The translations under genes were made by a program, and so were the position numbers. This document shows, one piece after another, positions 55,626 to 62,966 of a DNA stretch of 64,000 nucleotides. The stretch's first letter is position 1; every line of letters begins with the position of its first letter. The stretch spans positions 2,345,001 to 2,409,000 of the forward strand of contig NC_020059.1 of NCBI RefSeq assembly GCF_000330885.1, in the 5' to 3' direction. Source of the stretch: Rhizobium tropici CIAT 899. GTDB lineage: Bacteria; Pseudomonadota; Alphaproteobacteria; Rhizobiales; Rhizobiaceae. The notes below the pieces were generated by a model. The model searched no databases and was not told the DNA's origin. It was given only the letters and a program-made list of their open reading frames with translations.

Positions 55626-56294
55626 TCACACTTTCATTTTGGCGCGCCTGCGGTTCCCACGCTCCAGTCGTTTAGCCAATTCGGCAAGTTCGGGGCTTGC
55701 CGCATCGAAGACGGGCCGCGCATCTTCCGGCAGCCAATGTGTTTCATGTTTGGGTGCCTTGGGCCTTGCCCGGTCGAGCCCGCCAGGCGCATTCGGCATT
55801 ATCGGCGATATGCGCGACCAATCTGGTTCCTGGAGCATCGGTGACTGAGTGAGAAATACATCGGCCAAATTCCGGAACTCGCTGTGAATACGCCGTTCGG
55901 CTGTGCGCCGTACACGCCCCGTCCGCGCGCAAAAATCCCGAAACGAGCCGGCAATATAAGGCGCGGCAAGGCAAACGGACCATCGCGAAAGCAGAATGCG
56001 CCGCTCCTCATCTTGAACATGAACCCGAAGCCATTCCTGCAAAACCTCTTCTGCCCGACTGATGGCCGCAGCACTCGGCCGATAGCGAATGCGGATATCG
56101 GCATGATCCATCGGTTCGGGCAAAACCTCCGGCCAAAGTGTCCGCATCCTGTCGGGCCGGATGCCGCGCACGTCGAGATGAACCATCGTATCGGCAGCTT
56201 CGACGAAACGTGCACGGATGATCAGGCTCACGTCGGCAATCTCAGCCGCGCGACGGGACAGGTCGTCAAACTGCAAGGCGGGCCGGTGCATCAA
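55626..56294 (-). CDS. Phage protein, DUF6362-like
   Basis: 222 residues. AAAISRAEEVLQEWLRVHVQDEERRILLSRWSVCLAAPYIAGSFRDFCARTGRVRRTAERRI is the helical core of DUF6362, a domain common in alphaproteobacterial prophages just upstream of packaging genes. The RTAERRI-type HTH suggests DNA binding, perhaps late-gene control. It overlaps the upstream gene by 29 bases. Confidence 0.7.
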   Translation of the reverse strand: MMHRPALQFDDLSRRAAEIADVSLIIRARFVEAADTMVHLDVRGIRPDRMRTLWPEVLPEPMDHADIRIRYRPSAAAISRAEEVLQEWLRVHVQDEERRILLSRWSVCLAAPYIAGSFRDFCARTGRVRRTAERRIHSEFRNLADVFLTQSPMLQEPDWSRISPIMPNAPGGLDRARPKAPKHETHWLPEDARPVFDAASPELAELAKRLERGNRRRAKMKV

Positions 56295-56682
56295 GTCGTT
56301 TCTCCAATTCCTGATAAATCAGCGTTCGCAATGTCGCCCGAACGGGCCACGGCCGCCGCGCCACCGCATCCGTGCGCAATGTGGCAAGCCCGATATCATC
56401 GAAGGCACCCAGAAGATCACCTGGCCGCTGCAGTGCCCAATCCTGGCGTTGCGCCAGAACATCGGATACGGCACCGATCGTGTCAGACCAGAGCTCGTCG
56501 CGATTGCTCCCGGTCTGCCGGATACACCGCAGAACGAAGACCAGATGGCCATCGCCGTAGCGGCCCCGGATTTCCTTCATCGTACCGCGCGCGTGGCTCT
56601 CCGCAGGTGCGCGGCGCCGATGGACGGGAACCAGCTTGATGCCGAGCCCATCGAGAATAAGATCCAGCCTACCTTTGGTCAT
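56266..56682 (-). CDS. Phage hypothetical protein
   Basis: 138 residues, with HLVFVLRCIRQTGSNRDELWSDTIGAVSDVLAQRQDWALQRPGDLLGAFDDIGL and a C-terminus RATLRTLIYQELEKRLDA. It is mostly helical, with no known motif. Translation is coupled to the DUF6362 gene by overlap, and similar pairs are seen in rhizobial prophages. Function unknown. Confidence 0.65.
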   Translation of the reverse strand: MTKGRLDLILDGLGIKLVPVHRRRAPAESHARGTMKEIRGRYGDGHLVFVLRCIRQTGSNRDELWSDTIGAVSDVLAQRQDWALQRPGDLLGAFDDIGLATLRTDAVARRPWPVRATLRTLIYQELEKRLDAPARLAV

Positions 56683-56725
56683 GACAGTTCAACCCCTTTC
56701 GTCGGCGAATTTGATACCTCTCGGC

Positions 56726-57010
56726 TCACGAAGCGCTTCCAATGGTGGCGATAGCGGTGGCCGTTTTGGGTTTGAAGAAGGCCTCCGCCTTGGAAATCGC
56801 TTCCACCCTCGCCCCATCGCGGAGCATCGGCGTGTTGAGATAAGCAACCATCGCCTCGCCGGCTGCAGCCTTGGCAGCATCCTGCGTCGCAAAGACGATC
56901 GGTTCACCTCTCCTATCCCGGAGGACCTCATTTGTCGCTCGATGAACCTTGCGAATCCAGCCGAGATGGCCGCCGGCAACGGCTTCTGTTCCGATTTGAA
57001 ATTCGTTCAT
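56726..57010 (-). CDS. Phage hypothetical protein
   Basis: 94 residues, MNEFQIGTEAVAGGHLGWIR at the start. VLRDRRGEPIVFATQDAAKAAAGEAMVAYLNTPM looks like a small α/β fold. It lies in the leftward middle-gene group between the repressor and packaging genes. AGGTTGC is a fair ribosome site. No family is recognised. Confidence 0.6.
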   Translation of the reverse strand: MNEFQIGTEAVAGGHLGWIRKVHRATNEVLRDRRGEPIVFATQDAAKAAAGEAMVAYLNTPMLRDGARVEAISKAEAFFKPKTATAIATIGSAS

Positions 57011-57085
57011 AGCAACCTCCCCCGGCTCGCTTGGCCAGGTCTATCTCTAGAGTTTCCGATTGAGTTTTAACGTTTGGGTGTCCGC

Positions 57086-57310
57086 CTACCGCCTGCGCAG
57101 TTTCGCCGGCGGTGCCGGCTCTTTGGGCGCAAGCATGGGGTCTTCGGCAATGCGGAAATGAATTTGGTCGCCCTCCGGAGCACCGAAGTCCTCATCCCCA
57201 AGGGATGGCATTGGCGATTTCCAAATGACTGACTTTATTGCGATCACCATAGCGACAAAAAGCAACGCCGCGCCGATACAGGCGAGAAGGCCCTGAAGCA
57301 TTTCGATCAC
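57086..57310 (-). CDS. Small phage membrane protein
   Basis: 74 residues with one helix, LLACIGAALLFVAMVIAIKSVI (about residues 8-29), then a polar cytosolic or periplasmic tail ending PAPPAKLRRR. It overlaps the zinc-ribbon gene stop by four bases (ATGA), so it is coupled to it. Function unknown. Confidence 0.62.
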   Translation of the reverse strand: MIEMLQGLLACIGAALLFVAMVIAIKSVIWKSPMPSLGDEDFGAPEGDQIHFRIAEDPMLAPKEPAPPAKLRRR

Positions 57311-57513
57311 GGCAGCGCCTCCTGACCAGCTGCTTCGGAAAAAGACCGGATCTTCGTCATTTCCGTAGGCTCGACGGCTACATCACAACTCTCACAATGT
57401 AGCTCGATGACCTCCGCAATCGACAGAGTTCGAAGGCATCCGGGGCACCCCCAAAAGCGATCGAAATATCCAGCCTGCGATGCTGCCCTCCTGTTCCCAT
57501 TGCCTATGATCAT
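57307..57513 (-). CDS. Small zinc-ribbon protein
   Basis: 68 residues from MIIGNGNRRAASQAGYFDRF; GGAGGTGA six bases upstream fixes the start. CPGCLRTLSIAEVIELHCESC has two CxxC pairs 13 residues apart, a zinc-ribbon. It is the first leftward gene from the repressor intergenic region and would be under the 57601-57648 operators, as an early gene would be. Confidence 0.7.
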   Translation of the reverse strand: MIIGNGNRRAASQAGYFDRFWGCPGCLRTLSIAEVIELHCESCDVAVEPTEMTKIRSFSEAAGQEALP

Positions 57514-57600
57514 AACTTCACCTCCAAAACATTCTCCGCCGCGTAGTGCGCCGCGCCGCTCACCCGCCAAACAGCGCTTTGCGCCACAGGCATCTTGATA

Positions 57601-57648
57601 AACACAAATTATGTTGATAATAATGATATTGTCAACATGATTTATGTC
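57601..57648. promoter_or_regulatory. Left operator pair of the phage repressor
   Basis: Two 15-base near-palindromes of the form AACATAANTTATGTT: AACACAAATTATGTT (57601-57615) and AACATGATTTATGTC (57634-57648). They lie between the repressor start and the divergent zinc-ribbon gene, and the same motif recurs downstream of the repressor. Confidence 0.75.
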
Positions 57649-57671
57649 GGAAATTTTGCAAGGGTCAAAAG

Positions 57672-58460
57672 ATGCAGAAATCCATGGGCGAACGACTAAG
57701 AGCGGCGCGCGAAGCCGCAAATTATCCATCAGCCACGAAGGCGGCAGAAGCGCTGGGCGTAAGCCTGTCCACCTATCGTGCGCATGAAAACGGTCAGAAC
57801 GAATTCAGCGCCGAAGTCGCCAATCGCTATGCCAAGAAATTCGGCACGACCGCGGCTTATCTTCTGACCGGCGAAGGCCAGCGCAAAACCGCACGTCCGG
57901 CGCCAAACATTGTCATGTCCTTCGATCCCGACGAGCAGGATCACGATGGATTTGCCGAGAGCGGCGACGAGCTTAGCTACAGCCGCGAACACTGGAAGCC
58001 GCAGATCGAAGGCGCAACACCGGAAGTGGACGTGAAACTTGGCGCCGGTAGCGGCGTCGTCGGCGAAGTCATCAACCTCCCCGTCGGCTCAGGCAATGTC
58101 GCCGGGCACAAGATCGTCGCAGAATGGCTTATCCCCACCGGCTATCTGCGAAACGAGGCCAAGGCGTCACCGAGCCACACGATCATCATGGAAGTCGTCG
58201 GCGATTCCATGCAGCCGACCTACATGCCCGGCGATCGCGTCATCGTCGATCTCTCACAGAACCAAATGACCACCGATACGGTCTATGCGATTAGCGACGG
58301 TTATACGGAGCCGCAGATCAAGCGCTTGCAGCGAGTTCCCTTTAGCCGGCCAAGCGAAGTCAAGATCATCTCCGACAATCCGGCACTGGAAACCTTTACC
58401 GTCGAATTGGACCGCTTGACGATCATCGGCCGGATCTGCGGTCATATCGCACGCAAATAA
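57672..58460 (+). CDS. Prophage CI-type repressor (HTH plus LexA/S24 peptidase)
   Basis: 262 residues. The XRE HTH at about 5-55 reads MGERLRAAREAANYPSATKAAEALGVSLSTYRAHENG. The S24 domain contains VGDSMQPTYMPGDRVIVD with the nucleophile Ser179, and the general-base Lys217 in YTEPQIKRLQ. It keeps lytic genes off and would cut itself when RecA is activated by DNA damage, so the prophage, if functional, is SOS-inducible. Operators of one sequence type lie on both sides of the gene. Confidence 0.9.
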   Translation: MQKSMGERLRAAREAANYPSATKAAEALGVSLSTYRAHENGQNEFSAEVANRYAKKFGTTAAYLLTGEGQRKTARPAPNIVMSFDPDEQDHDGFAESGDELSYSREHWKPQIEGATPEVDVKLGAGSGVVGEVINLPVGSGNVAGHKIVAEWLIPTGYLRNEAKASPSHTIIMEVVGDSMQPTYMPGDRVIVDLSQNQMTTDTVYAISDGYTEPQIKRLQRVPFSRPSEVKIISDNPALETFTVELDRLTIIGRICGHIARK

Positions 58461-58489
58461 AACCAATTTTCTATCTGAGTTGCGCAATA

Positions 58490-58519
58490 AACATAAATTA
58501 TGTTGACATGCATCATGTT
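58490..58519. promoter_or_regulatory. Right operator pair of the phage repressor
   Basis: AACATAAATTATGTT (58490-58504) and GACATGCATCATGTT (58505-58519) abut without a gap. They share the motif of the left pair. They lie after the repressor gene and before a rightward run of small genes, as an OR-like site would. Confidence 0.75.
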
Positions 58520-58561
58520 GAATGGCAACTTCACCGAGAAGAGCCGTTGGCCTTGAATGGA

Positions 58562-58672
58562 ATGAGCCCGGGCACGAGCAGGACCTCGCCCGAAGTCAGC
58601 GAAACCGGACAGGCCAATTGCAACGATTGGAAAAGCCGCAAGGCCATCGAAGGAGAATGTCATTCATGCTGA
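58562..58672 (+). CDS. Very small possible early phage protein (36 aa)
   Basis: It reads MSPGTSRTSPEVSETGQANC, then NDWKSRKAIEGECHSC before the stop. The frame has a Trp-Lys-Ser-Arg-Lys run and two Cys at the end. It is the first frame after the right operators, and its end overlaps the next start. No clear ribosome site is present; it may only be leader sequence. Confidence 0.35.
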   Translation: MSPGTSRTSPEVSETGQANCNDWKSRKAIEGECHSC

Positions 58673-58764
58673 GACAGCCGAATGCTTTCATAATCATACC
58701 GGCAGATGCCGTGAGGGGCGCCGGCGTTGCCGAACTATCATCGATCGCCAGGGTGGGAGAATGA
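58666..58764 (+). CDS. Very small possible early phage protein (32 aa)
   Basis: It reads MLRQPNAFIIIPADAVRGAG, then VAELSSIARVGE. AAGGAG lies nine bases before the ATG, and the stop overlaps the next gene's ATGATG, giving coupling. A start at 58657 (MSFMLRQ) is an alternative. Function unknown. Confidence 0.4.
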   Translation: MLRQPNAFIIIPADAVRGAGVAELSSIARVGE

Positions 58765-59153
58765 TGACGTACGCCTCAGAATTCTCCTGCGAATATTCGT
58801 TTGACGAGCTTAGTATCCGCCTATGCGATCGCTGGGAAACCGGGTTGCTATTATATGGGCGTGCTGAGCTGACCTCAGCAGGAGCCGATTACGAGGACGA
58901 GTTCTATGTGTCGGCCATCAGACTGGATGGTGGTGCAAGACTGGCACGGCCGAATGCCTCGAACAATGCCGGCAGCTTCGAGTCCGAATTATTCAGGCGG
59001 ATAGCAACGGTCATTGAAGACGACGGAACACAGGCGGGTCGTCACGCCGCCGAACTTTTCGTCTCTGCGTTGGAGCAATCTAGAGAAGCTGACTATGATC
59101 AAGACCACAAGTTCGAGCGGGAGAGAAAACTGGAAGCGCTCGGGACATACTGA
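58761..59153 (+). CDS. Hypothetical protein, probable rightward early gene
   Basis: 130 residues, MMTYASEFSCEYSFDELSIR at the start, acidic, α/β, ending READYDQDHKFERERKLEAL. GGGAG precedes the ATG. It shares the overlap pattern of the two tiny frames before it, so the three may form one transcript under the right operators. I take it as the last prophage gene, but it might belong to the host. Confidence 0.6.
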   Translation: MMTYASEFSCEYSFDELSIRLCDRWETGLLLYGRAELTSAGADYEDEFYVSAIRLDGGARLARPNASNNAGSFESELFRRIATVIEDDGTQAGRHAAELFVSALEQSREADYDQDHKFERERKLEALGTY

Positions 59154-59200
59154 GGCCCACGACATACAAACATCGATATTCACGGGAGGTCGCTGGAACA

Positions 59201-59596
59201 ATGAACGTTCCCCAGCACGAGCTTGAAGAGATCCGCCTGCTGGAGCAGAAGCTACATCTCCCGGAAATACGACGGTCGCCGGCAGTCGTGGCGGAATTGC
59301 TGGCCAAAGGCTTCGTTGAATTTGGCAGTTCCGGTACGGTCTACGACGATAGAGATGAGCTGATCGCCGGTCTGGCTGCAGAAAAGAGGGAAGAAGCCGC
59401 TCCTCCCATTATTTCCCGCGACTATGCCTTTCGATCGATCTCACCAGATGCTGTCCTCGTCACCTACAGAAGCATCCGGTGGGCCGGAGAGAGCGGTCCG
59501 GAGCGGCATACTCTACGGAGTTCGATTTGGCAGCGTACCGAGGGGCGATGGCAGATGATCTTTCACCAGGGAACGCCAACGACTCCGCGGGATTGA
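59201..59596 (+). CDS. DUF4440 / NTF2-like protein
   Basis: 131 residues; GGGAGG before the ATG. NTF2-like cone fold pattern: EEIRLLEQKLHLPEIRRSPAVVAELLAKGFVEFGSSGTVYDDRDEL, and near the end RHTLRSSIWQRTEGRWQMIFHQGTP, the usual DUF4440 ending. Such proteins bind small ligands or act as steroid-isomerase-like enzymes, mostly uncharacterised. It looks chromosomal, so the prophage ends before it. Confidence 0.8.
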   Translation: MNVPQHELEEIRLLEQKLHLPEIRRSPAVVAELLAKGFVEFGSSGTVYDDRDELIAGLAAEKREEAAPPIISRDYAFRSISPDAVLVTYRSIRWAGESGPERHTLRSSIWQRTEGRWQMIFHQGTPTTPRD

Positions 59597-59666
59597 ACTA
59601 ACCCGCGTGGCGACACCGCATTCGTAAGCCATGAGATCCTCGCGACTGGGGACGAGCGCTGCAAGA

Positions 59667-60317
59667 CTAACGGAGCCCGGGCGCCGTATCGCTGGCTTTA
59701 TCGTTCGTGAGGCCGAGATTATCCGCCATCCGAATGAGGTCGGCGACGGAGTCGGCCCGCATCTTGCGCATCGCCTGACCGCGATGAACCTTGACAGTGA
59801 TTTCGCTGAGGCCGATCTCGGCAGCGATCTGCTTGTTGAGGAGACCTCGTGCGACGAGCGCCATCACCTCGCGTTCACGTGGCGTGAGTGTCGAAAATCG
59901 CTCATGAAGATCGACTTCCGCCGCCTGCTTGCGCAGCCGGATGCGATCGATTTCTAGCGCTTGCCTGATTGCATCGAGGAGATCCTGCTCACGGAACGGC
60001 TTCAAGAGAAACTCCGCCGCCCCCGCTTTCATCGCCCTGACGGACATCGGCACGTCGCCGTGCCCGGTAAGAAAAATGATCGGGATTGCATATCCCATAC
60101 GCGCAAGCTCATCCTGAAAATCAAGACCGCTCGCATCCGGCATCCTGACATCGAGCACGATGCAGGCTGGCCCCTCAGACCGAGAAGAGGCCAGGAAATT
60201 CCGCGGCGATGCAAAGGCACGCGTATCGTAGCCGACGGAGCGTAATAGGCTGTCTAGCCCATCGCGCACGGATGGATCGTCGTCGATCACGTAGACGGTC
60301 GGCTGCTGTCCTTGCAT
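59667..60317 (-). CDS. FixJ-family response regulator
   Basis: 216 residues. Receiver domain: VYVIDDDPSVRDGLDSLL (acidic pair at 12-13), phospho-acceptor Asp in CIVLDVRMPDASGLDF (about residue 55), Thr in FLTGHGDVPMS, Lys in LLKPF. Then a LuxR/GerE HTH: LTPREREVMALVARGLLNKQIAAEIGLSEITVKVHRGQAMRKM. It is encoded three bases after the histidine kinase. It activates target genes when phosphorylated by that kinase; the targets are unknown. Confidence 0.92.
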   Translation of the reverse strand: MQGQQPTVYVIDDDPSVRDGLDSLLRSVGYDTRAFASPRNFLASSRSEGPACIVLDVRMPDASGLDFQDELARMGYAIPIIFLTGHGDVPMSVRAMKAGAAEFLLKPFREQDLLDAIRQALEIDRIRLRKQAAEVDLHERFSTLTPREREVMALVARGLLNKQIAAEIGLSEITVKVHRGQAMRKMRADSVADLIRMADNLGLTNDKASDTAPGLR

Positions 60318-60320
60318 GCC

Positions 60321-61385
60321 CTACCCCTTTGCCCTTTCGTTCAGCGACAAGGTGAAACCGAAGACGGCTCCGCGTGGAAAATTCGGCGCGGCATAGATGG
60401 TCCCGCCATGGGCCTCGATAATGGATCGGCTGATGGCAAGCCCCATCCCCATGCCCTTCGGCTTGGTCGTGTAGAAGGCTTCGAATATAGTGTCGAGCCT
60501 TTCGGCTGGCACGCCGCTGCCGGTATCGCGCACGCTGACGGTCACCTTCCGTTCGTCCGCGGCAGCGCTGACAAGCAGCTCGCGCGTTTCCTCATCGACC
60601 TCCGCCAGAGCTTCGATCGCATTCATAACGAGATTGAGGATCACCTGCTGCAGCTGGACACGATCGCCGGCCATCAATGGCAGATCGCTCGCCAATTCCG
60701 AGCGGAACAGGATTTGATTCCGTCGAATCTCGCTGCGAACGAGTTCCAGTACATCATTGATAGCCTCGACCAGATCGATCGCGTCGCTAGAGGGCGACGA
60801 GCGCGCCACGAGCCCGCGAACACGGCCGATGACATCGCCTGCTCGCCCGGCATCCGCGACAATTCGCTCGATGGCGCGGCGGGCTTCGTCGTGATCGGCC
60901 GGTGTTGCGGACAGCCATCGAAGCGCGGCATTACCGTTAGCGGCAATTGCGGTGACCGGCTGGCTGACTTCGTGGGCTATCGATGTGCCCAACTCACCGA
61001 CGATCATGAGACGCGACATGCGTGCAAGCTCGGATTGCGCCTGCCTCGCCCTGGCATCAAGCATTTCGATCCTGATCGCCAGATAAGTGGTCGCGCCGAT
61101 CGCGACTAGGCTAAGCGTACTGTTGATCAGGCCTGCCTGCGAAGCGCCGTGACGCGTCAGGAAATAGCTGATGACGGTCAAAGCAGCACATGCAATCCCG
61201 ACTATCGCGATAGCCCCGGTCCGCCCCGAATAGACCGCCAGCAAGATGACGGATACATACAAAACGGCGAAGGCGATCTCCAGATCGGTGATCGTATCGC
61301 CGATGAAAATGAGAGCGGCAAGAACTGCAATGCCGAGCCAAAGCAAGGGCATTTCGAAGAGGTATTTCAAAAACTCACGCCTCAT
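60321..61385 (-). CDS. Membrane sensor histidine kinase
   Basis: 354 residues from MRREFLKYLFEMPLLWLGIA; an ATG three codons earlier is possible, and the longer frame upstream is unsupported. Four or five helices (about 10-125) form a compact sensor without a periplasmic domain. Then HisKA: MIVGELGTSIAHEVSQPVTAIAANGNAALRWL with the phospho-His in AHEVSQP. HATPase_c: LQQVILNLVMNAIEAL (N box), VRDTGSGVP (G1), FEAFYTTKPKGMGMGLAISRSIIEAHGG (F and G2). It senses a membrane or cytosolic signal and phosphorylates the FixJ-like partner. Confidence 0.9.
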   Translation of the reverse strand: MRREFLKYLFEMPLLWLGIAVLAALIFIGDTITDLEIAFAVLYVSVILLAVYSGRTGAIAIVGIACAALTVISYFLTRHGASQAGLINSTLSLVAIGATTYLAIRIEMLDARARQAQSELARMSRLMIVGELGTSIAHEVSQPVTAIAANGNAALRWLSATPADHDEARRAIERIVADAGRAGDVIGRVRGLVARSSPSSDAIDLVEAINDVLELVRSEIRRNQILFRSELASDLPLMAGDRVQLQQVILNLVMNAIEALAEVDEETRELLVSAAADERKVTVSVRDTGSGVPAERLDTIFEAFYTTKPKGMGMGLAISRSIIEAHGGTIYAAPNFPRGAVFGFTLSLNERAKG

Positions 61386-61613
61386 CCCTGGCATCCCTGC
61401 ATCACGGCTTCCGCAAGATTGCGTGCGGAAGCTGCAAACTGCCCGAACCGAAGCATCAAAACAACAACCGCGTTCTCCCGTGCCGCCAAAGCTGGCGACC
61501 CGCCGGATCTGATGCGCTAAGTCCTGGCCAGGCGGCCTGTCAAATCCTGGAATGCCATGAGATGATCGCCGCCTCAACCGGCAGCGCCCTCTCGCATTCG
61601 TTCCAACGGGGTT

Positions 61614-62945
61614 TCAACTCGGGTTTTCCAGCGTGAACAGATCGGCGTTTTCGTCATAGGCGAAGTATTCTGCGTAGCGGGCCCAGTTCGTGACGGCCTT
61701 GATGGTGGTGTCGGCATAATCCTCGGACATGTAATCCTCCAGCTCATCGCGGAAGCGCCGTGCAGGTGCGCGGTGGGTCGGCCGCTCGTCGAGCACACGG
61801 CGAATATGTGCAGCCAACGGCACATAGGTCGCCAGGTGCTGTTCGAAGAGTTTCTTGCGTTCATCGACGTCGCCGTCGAAGAAACGCAAGCCCGGCGCCG
61901 TCAACTTGATGTCGCCCCCTTCCAGATCAGCGAAACGCAGGAGTTGAAGCGTTTCCGCGACCGGAAAGAGATCATCGATATCGAGATGCAGATGGGCCGC
62001 CAGCGGCGGCAGGTCGGCCTGCCCGCGATAGGGCTCAGCAGCGACCGTTTCGATCAGACCGGACATGAGGTTGGTCGACACGCGCGGCAAAGCCATCGCA
62101 ATACCCGTGCCAGGGAAAAGTCCTTCGCGCGTGGGCGCACCGGTCTTTACCGTCATCCGCGCGTAGATGTCTTCGACGAGCATGCGGAAGGCCGGATCGA
62201 GGCGATTGCGCGGCTGCGGCAGATCCACATGGATCTCCGCAATCACACGGCCGGGATTCGATCCGAAGATCAGGATACGGTCGCACATCAGCACCGCTTC
62301 TTCGATATTGTGTGTCACCATGAGAACCGACTCGATCGGCATCCGGCCCTCGCACCACAGATCAAGCAGATCCGTGCGAAGCGTTTCCGCCGTCAGCACG
62401 TCGAGCGCGGAAAAGGGTTCATCCATCAGCAGAACCTTCGGCCGAACGACGAGCGCCCGCGCAAGACCGACACGCTGGCGCATGCCTCCTGAGAGTTCCT
62501 TCGGATAGGCGCTTTCGAAACCGTCGAGGCCAATGAGGTCGATGGCCGCGAGTGCACGCTTGCGCCGCTCGGAGGACGCAACGCCTTGCGCCTCCAGCCC
62601 CAGTTCGACGTTTTGCAGCACGGTCAGCCAGGGAAAGAGTGCAAAGCTCTGGAAGACCACGGCAACATCGGAGTTGGGGCCGACGACCGGGCGGCCTTCG
62701 AAGGTGATGTCGCCTTTGCTCGGGCGGATCAGGCCGGCAATCGCACGCAGCAGTGTGGACTTGCCGGAGCCGGAACGGCCGAGCAGCCCAACGATTTCAT
62801 TGGGATAGAGCTGCAGATCGACATTCTCGAGCACGACGAGCGAGCCGGACGCCCCCTTGTCGTAGGCTTGGCACACCTGCTTGGCGAGAACCAGCGGTGC
62901 ATTTTTTACAATATCGAGCTTCCTGGAGATGACAGCGTTTTCCAT
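61614..62945 (-). CDS. Nitrate/taurine-type ABC ATPase with AAA-associated C-terminal domain
   Basis: 443 residues. ATPase half: GRSGSGKSTLLRAIAGL (Walker A), LSGGMRQRVGLARALVV (signature), VLLMDEPFSALD (Walker B), MVTHNIEEAV (H-loop). From about residue 275 a second domain follows (ADLPPLAAHLHLDIDDLFPVAETLQLLRFADLEGGDIKLTAPGLRF...), the AAA-associated C-terminal domain of certain alphaproteobacterial importers, probably regulatory. It is paired with the double-length permease upstream. Confidence 0.92.
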   Translation of the reverse strand: MENAVISRKLDIVKNAPLVLAKQVCQAYDKGASGSLVVLENVDLQLYPNEIVGLLGRSGSGKSTLLRAIAGLIRPSKGDITFEGRPVVGPNSDVAVVFQSFALFPWLTVLQNVELGLEAQGVASSERRKRALAAIDLIGLDGFESAYPKELSGGMRQRVGLARALVVRPKVLLMDEPFSALDVLTAETLRTDLLDLWCEGRMPIESVLMVTHNIEEAVLMCDRILIFGSNPGRVIAEIHVDLPQPRNRLDPAFRMLVEDIYARMTVKTGAPTREGLFPGTGIAMALPRVSTNLMSGLIETVAAEPYRGQADLPPLAAHLHLDIDDLFPVAETLQLLRFADLEGGDIKLTAPGLRFFDGDVDERKKLFEQHLATYVPLAAHIRRVLDERPTHRAPARRFRDELEDYMSEDYADTTIKAVTNWARYAEYFAYDENADLFTLENPS

Positions 62946-62966
62946 ATTCGGTTCTCCGATCTTGAA

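Larger units (their letters stand above)
24594..59153. mobile_element. Lambda/HK97-like siphovirus prophage (probably defective)
   Basis: About 34 kb of phage genes in canonical late order (read right to left): terminase, portal, protease/scaffold, capsid, connectors, tail tube, G/GT, tape measure, hub, NlpC-like protein, tip, lysis, with a CI-type repressor at the right end. The left limit is set after the TIM-barrel gene and the right limit after the small early genes; both are approximate, because I found no attL/attR repeat. No integrase, excisionase, replication or recombination gene is seen. Two IS families and a MITE interrupt the cargo region. Confidence 0.9.
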
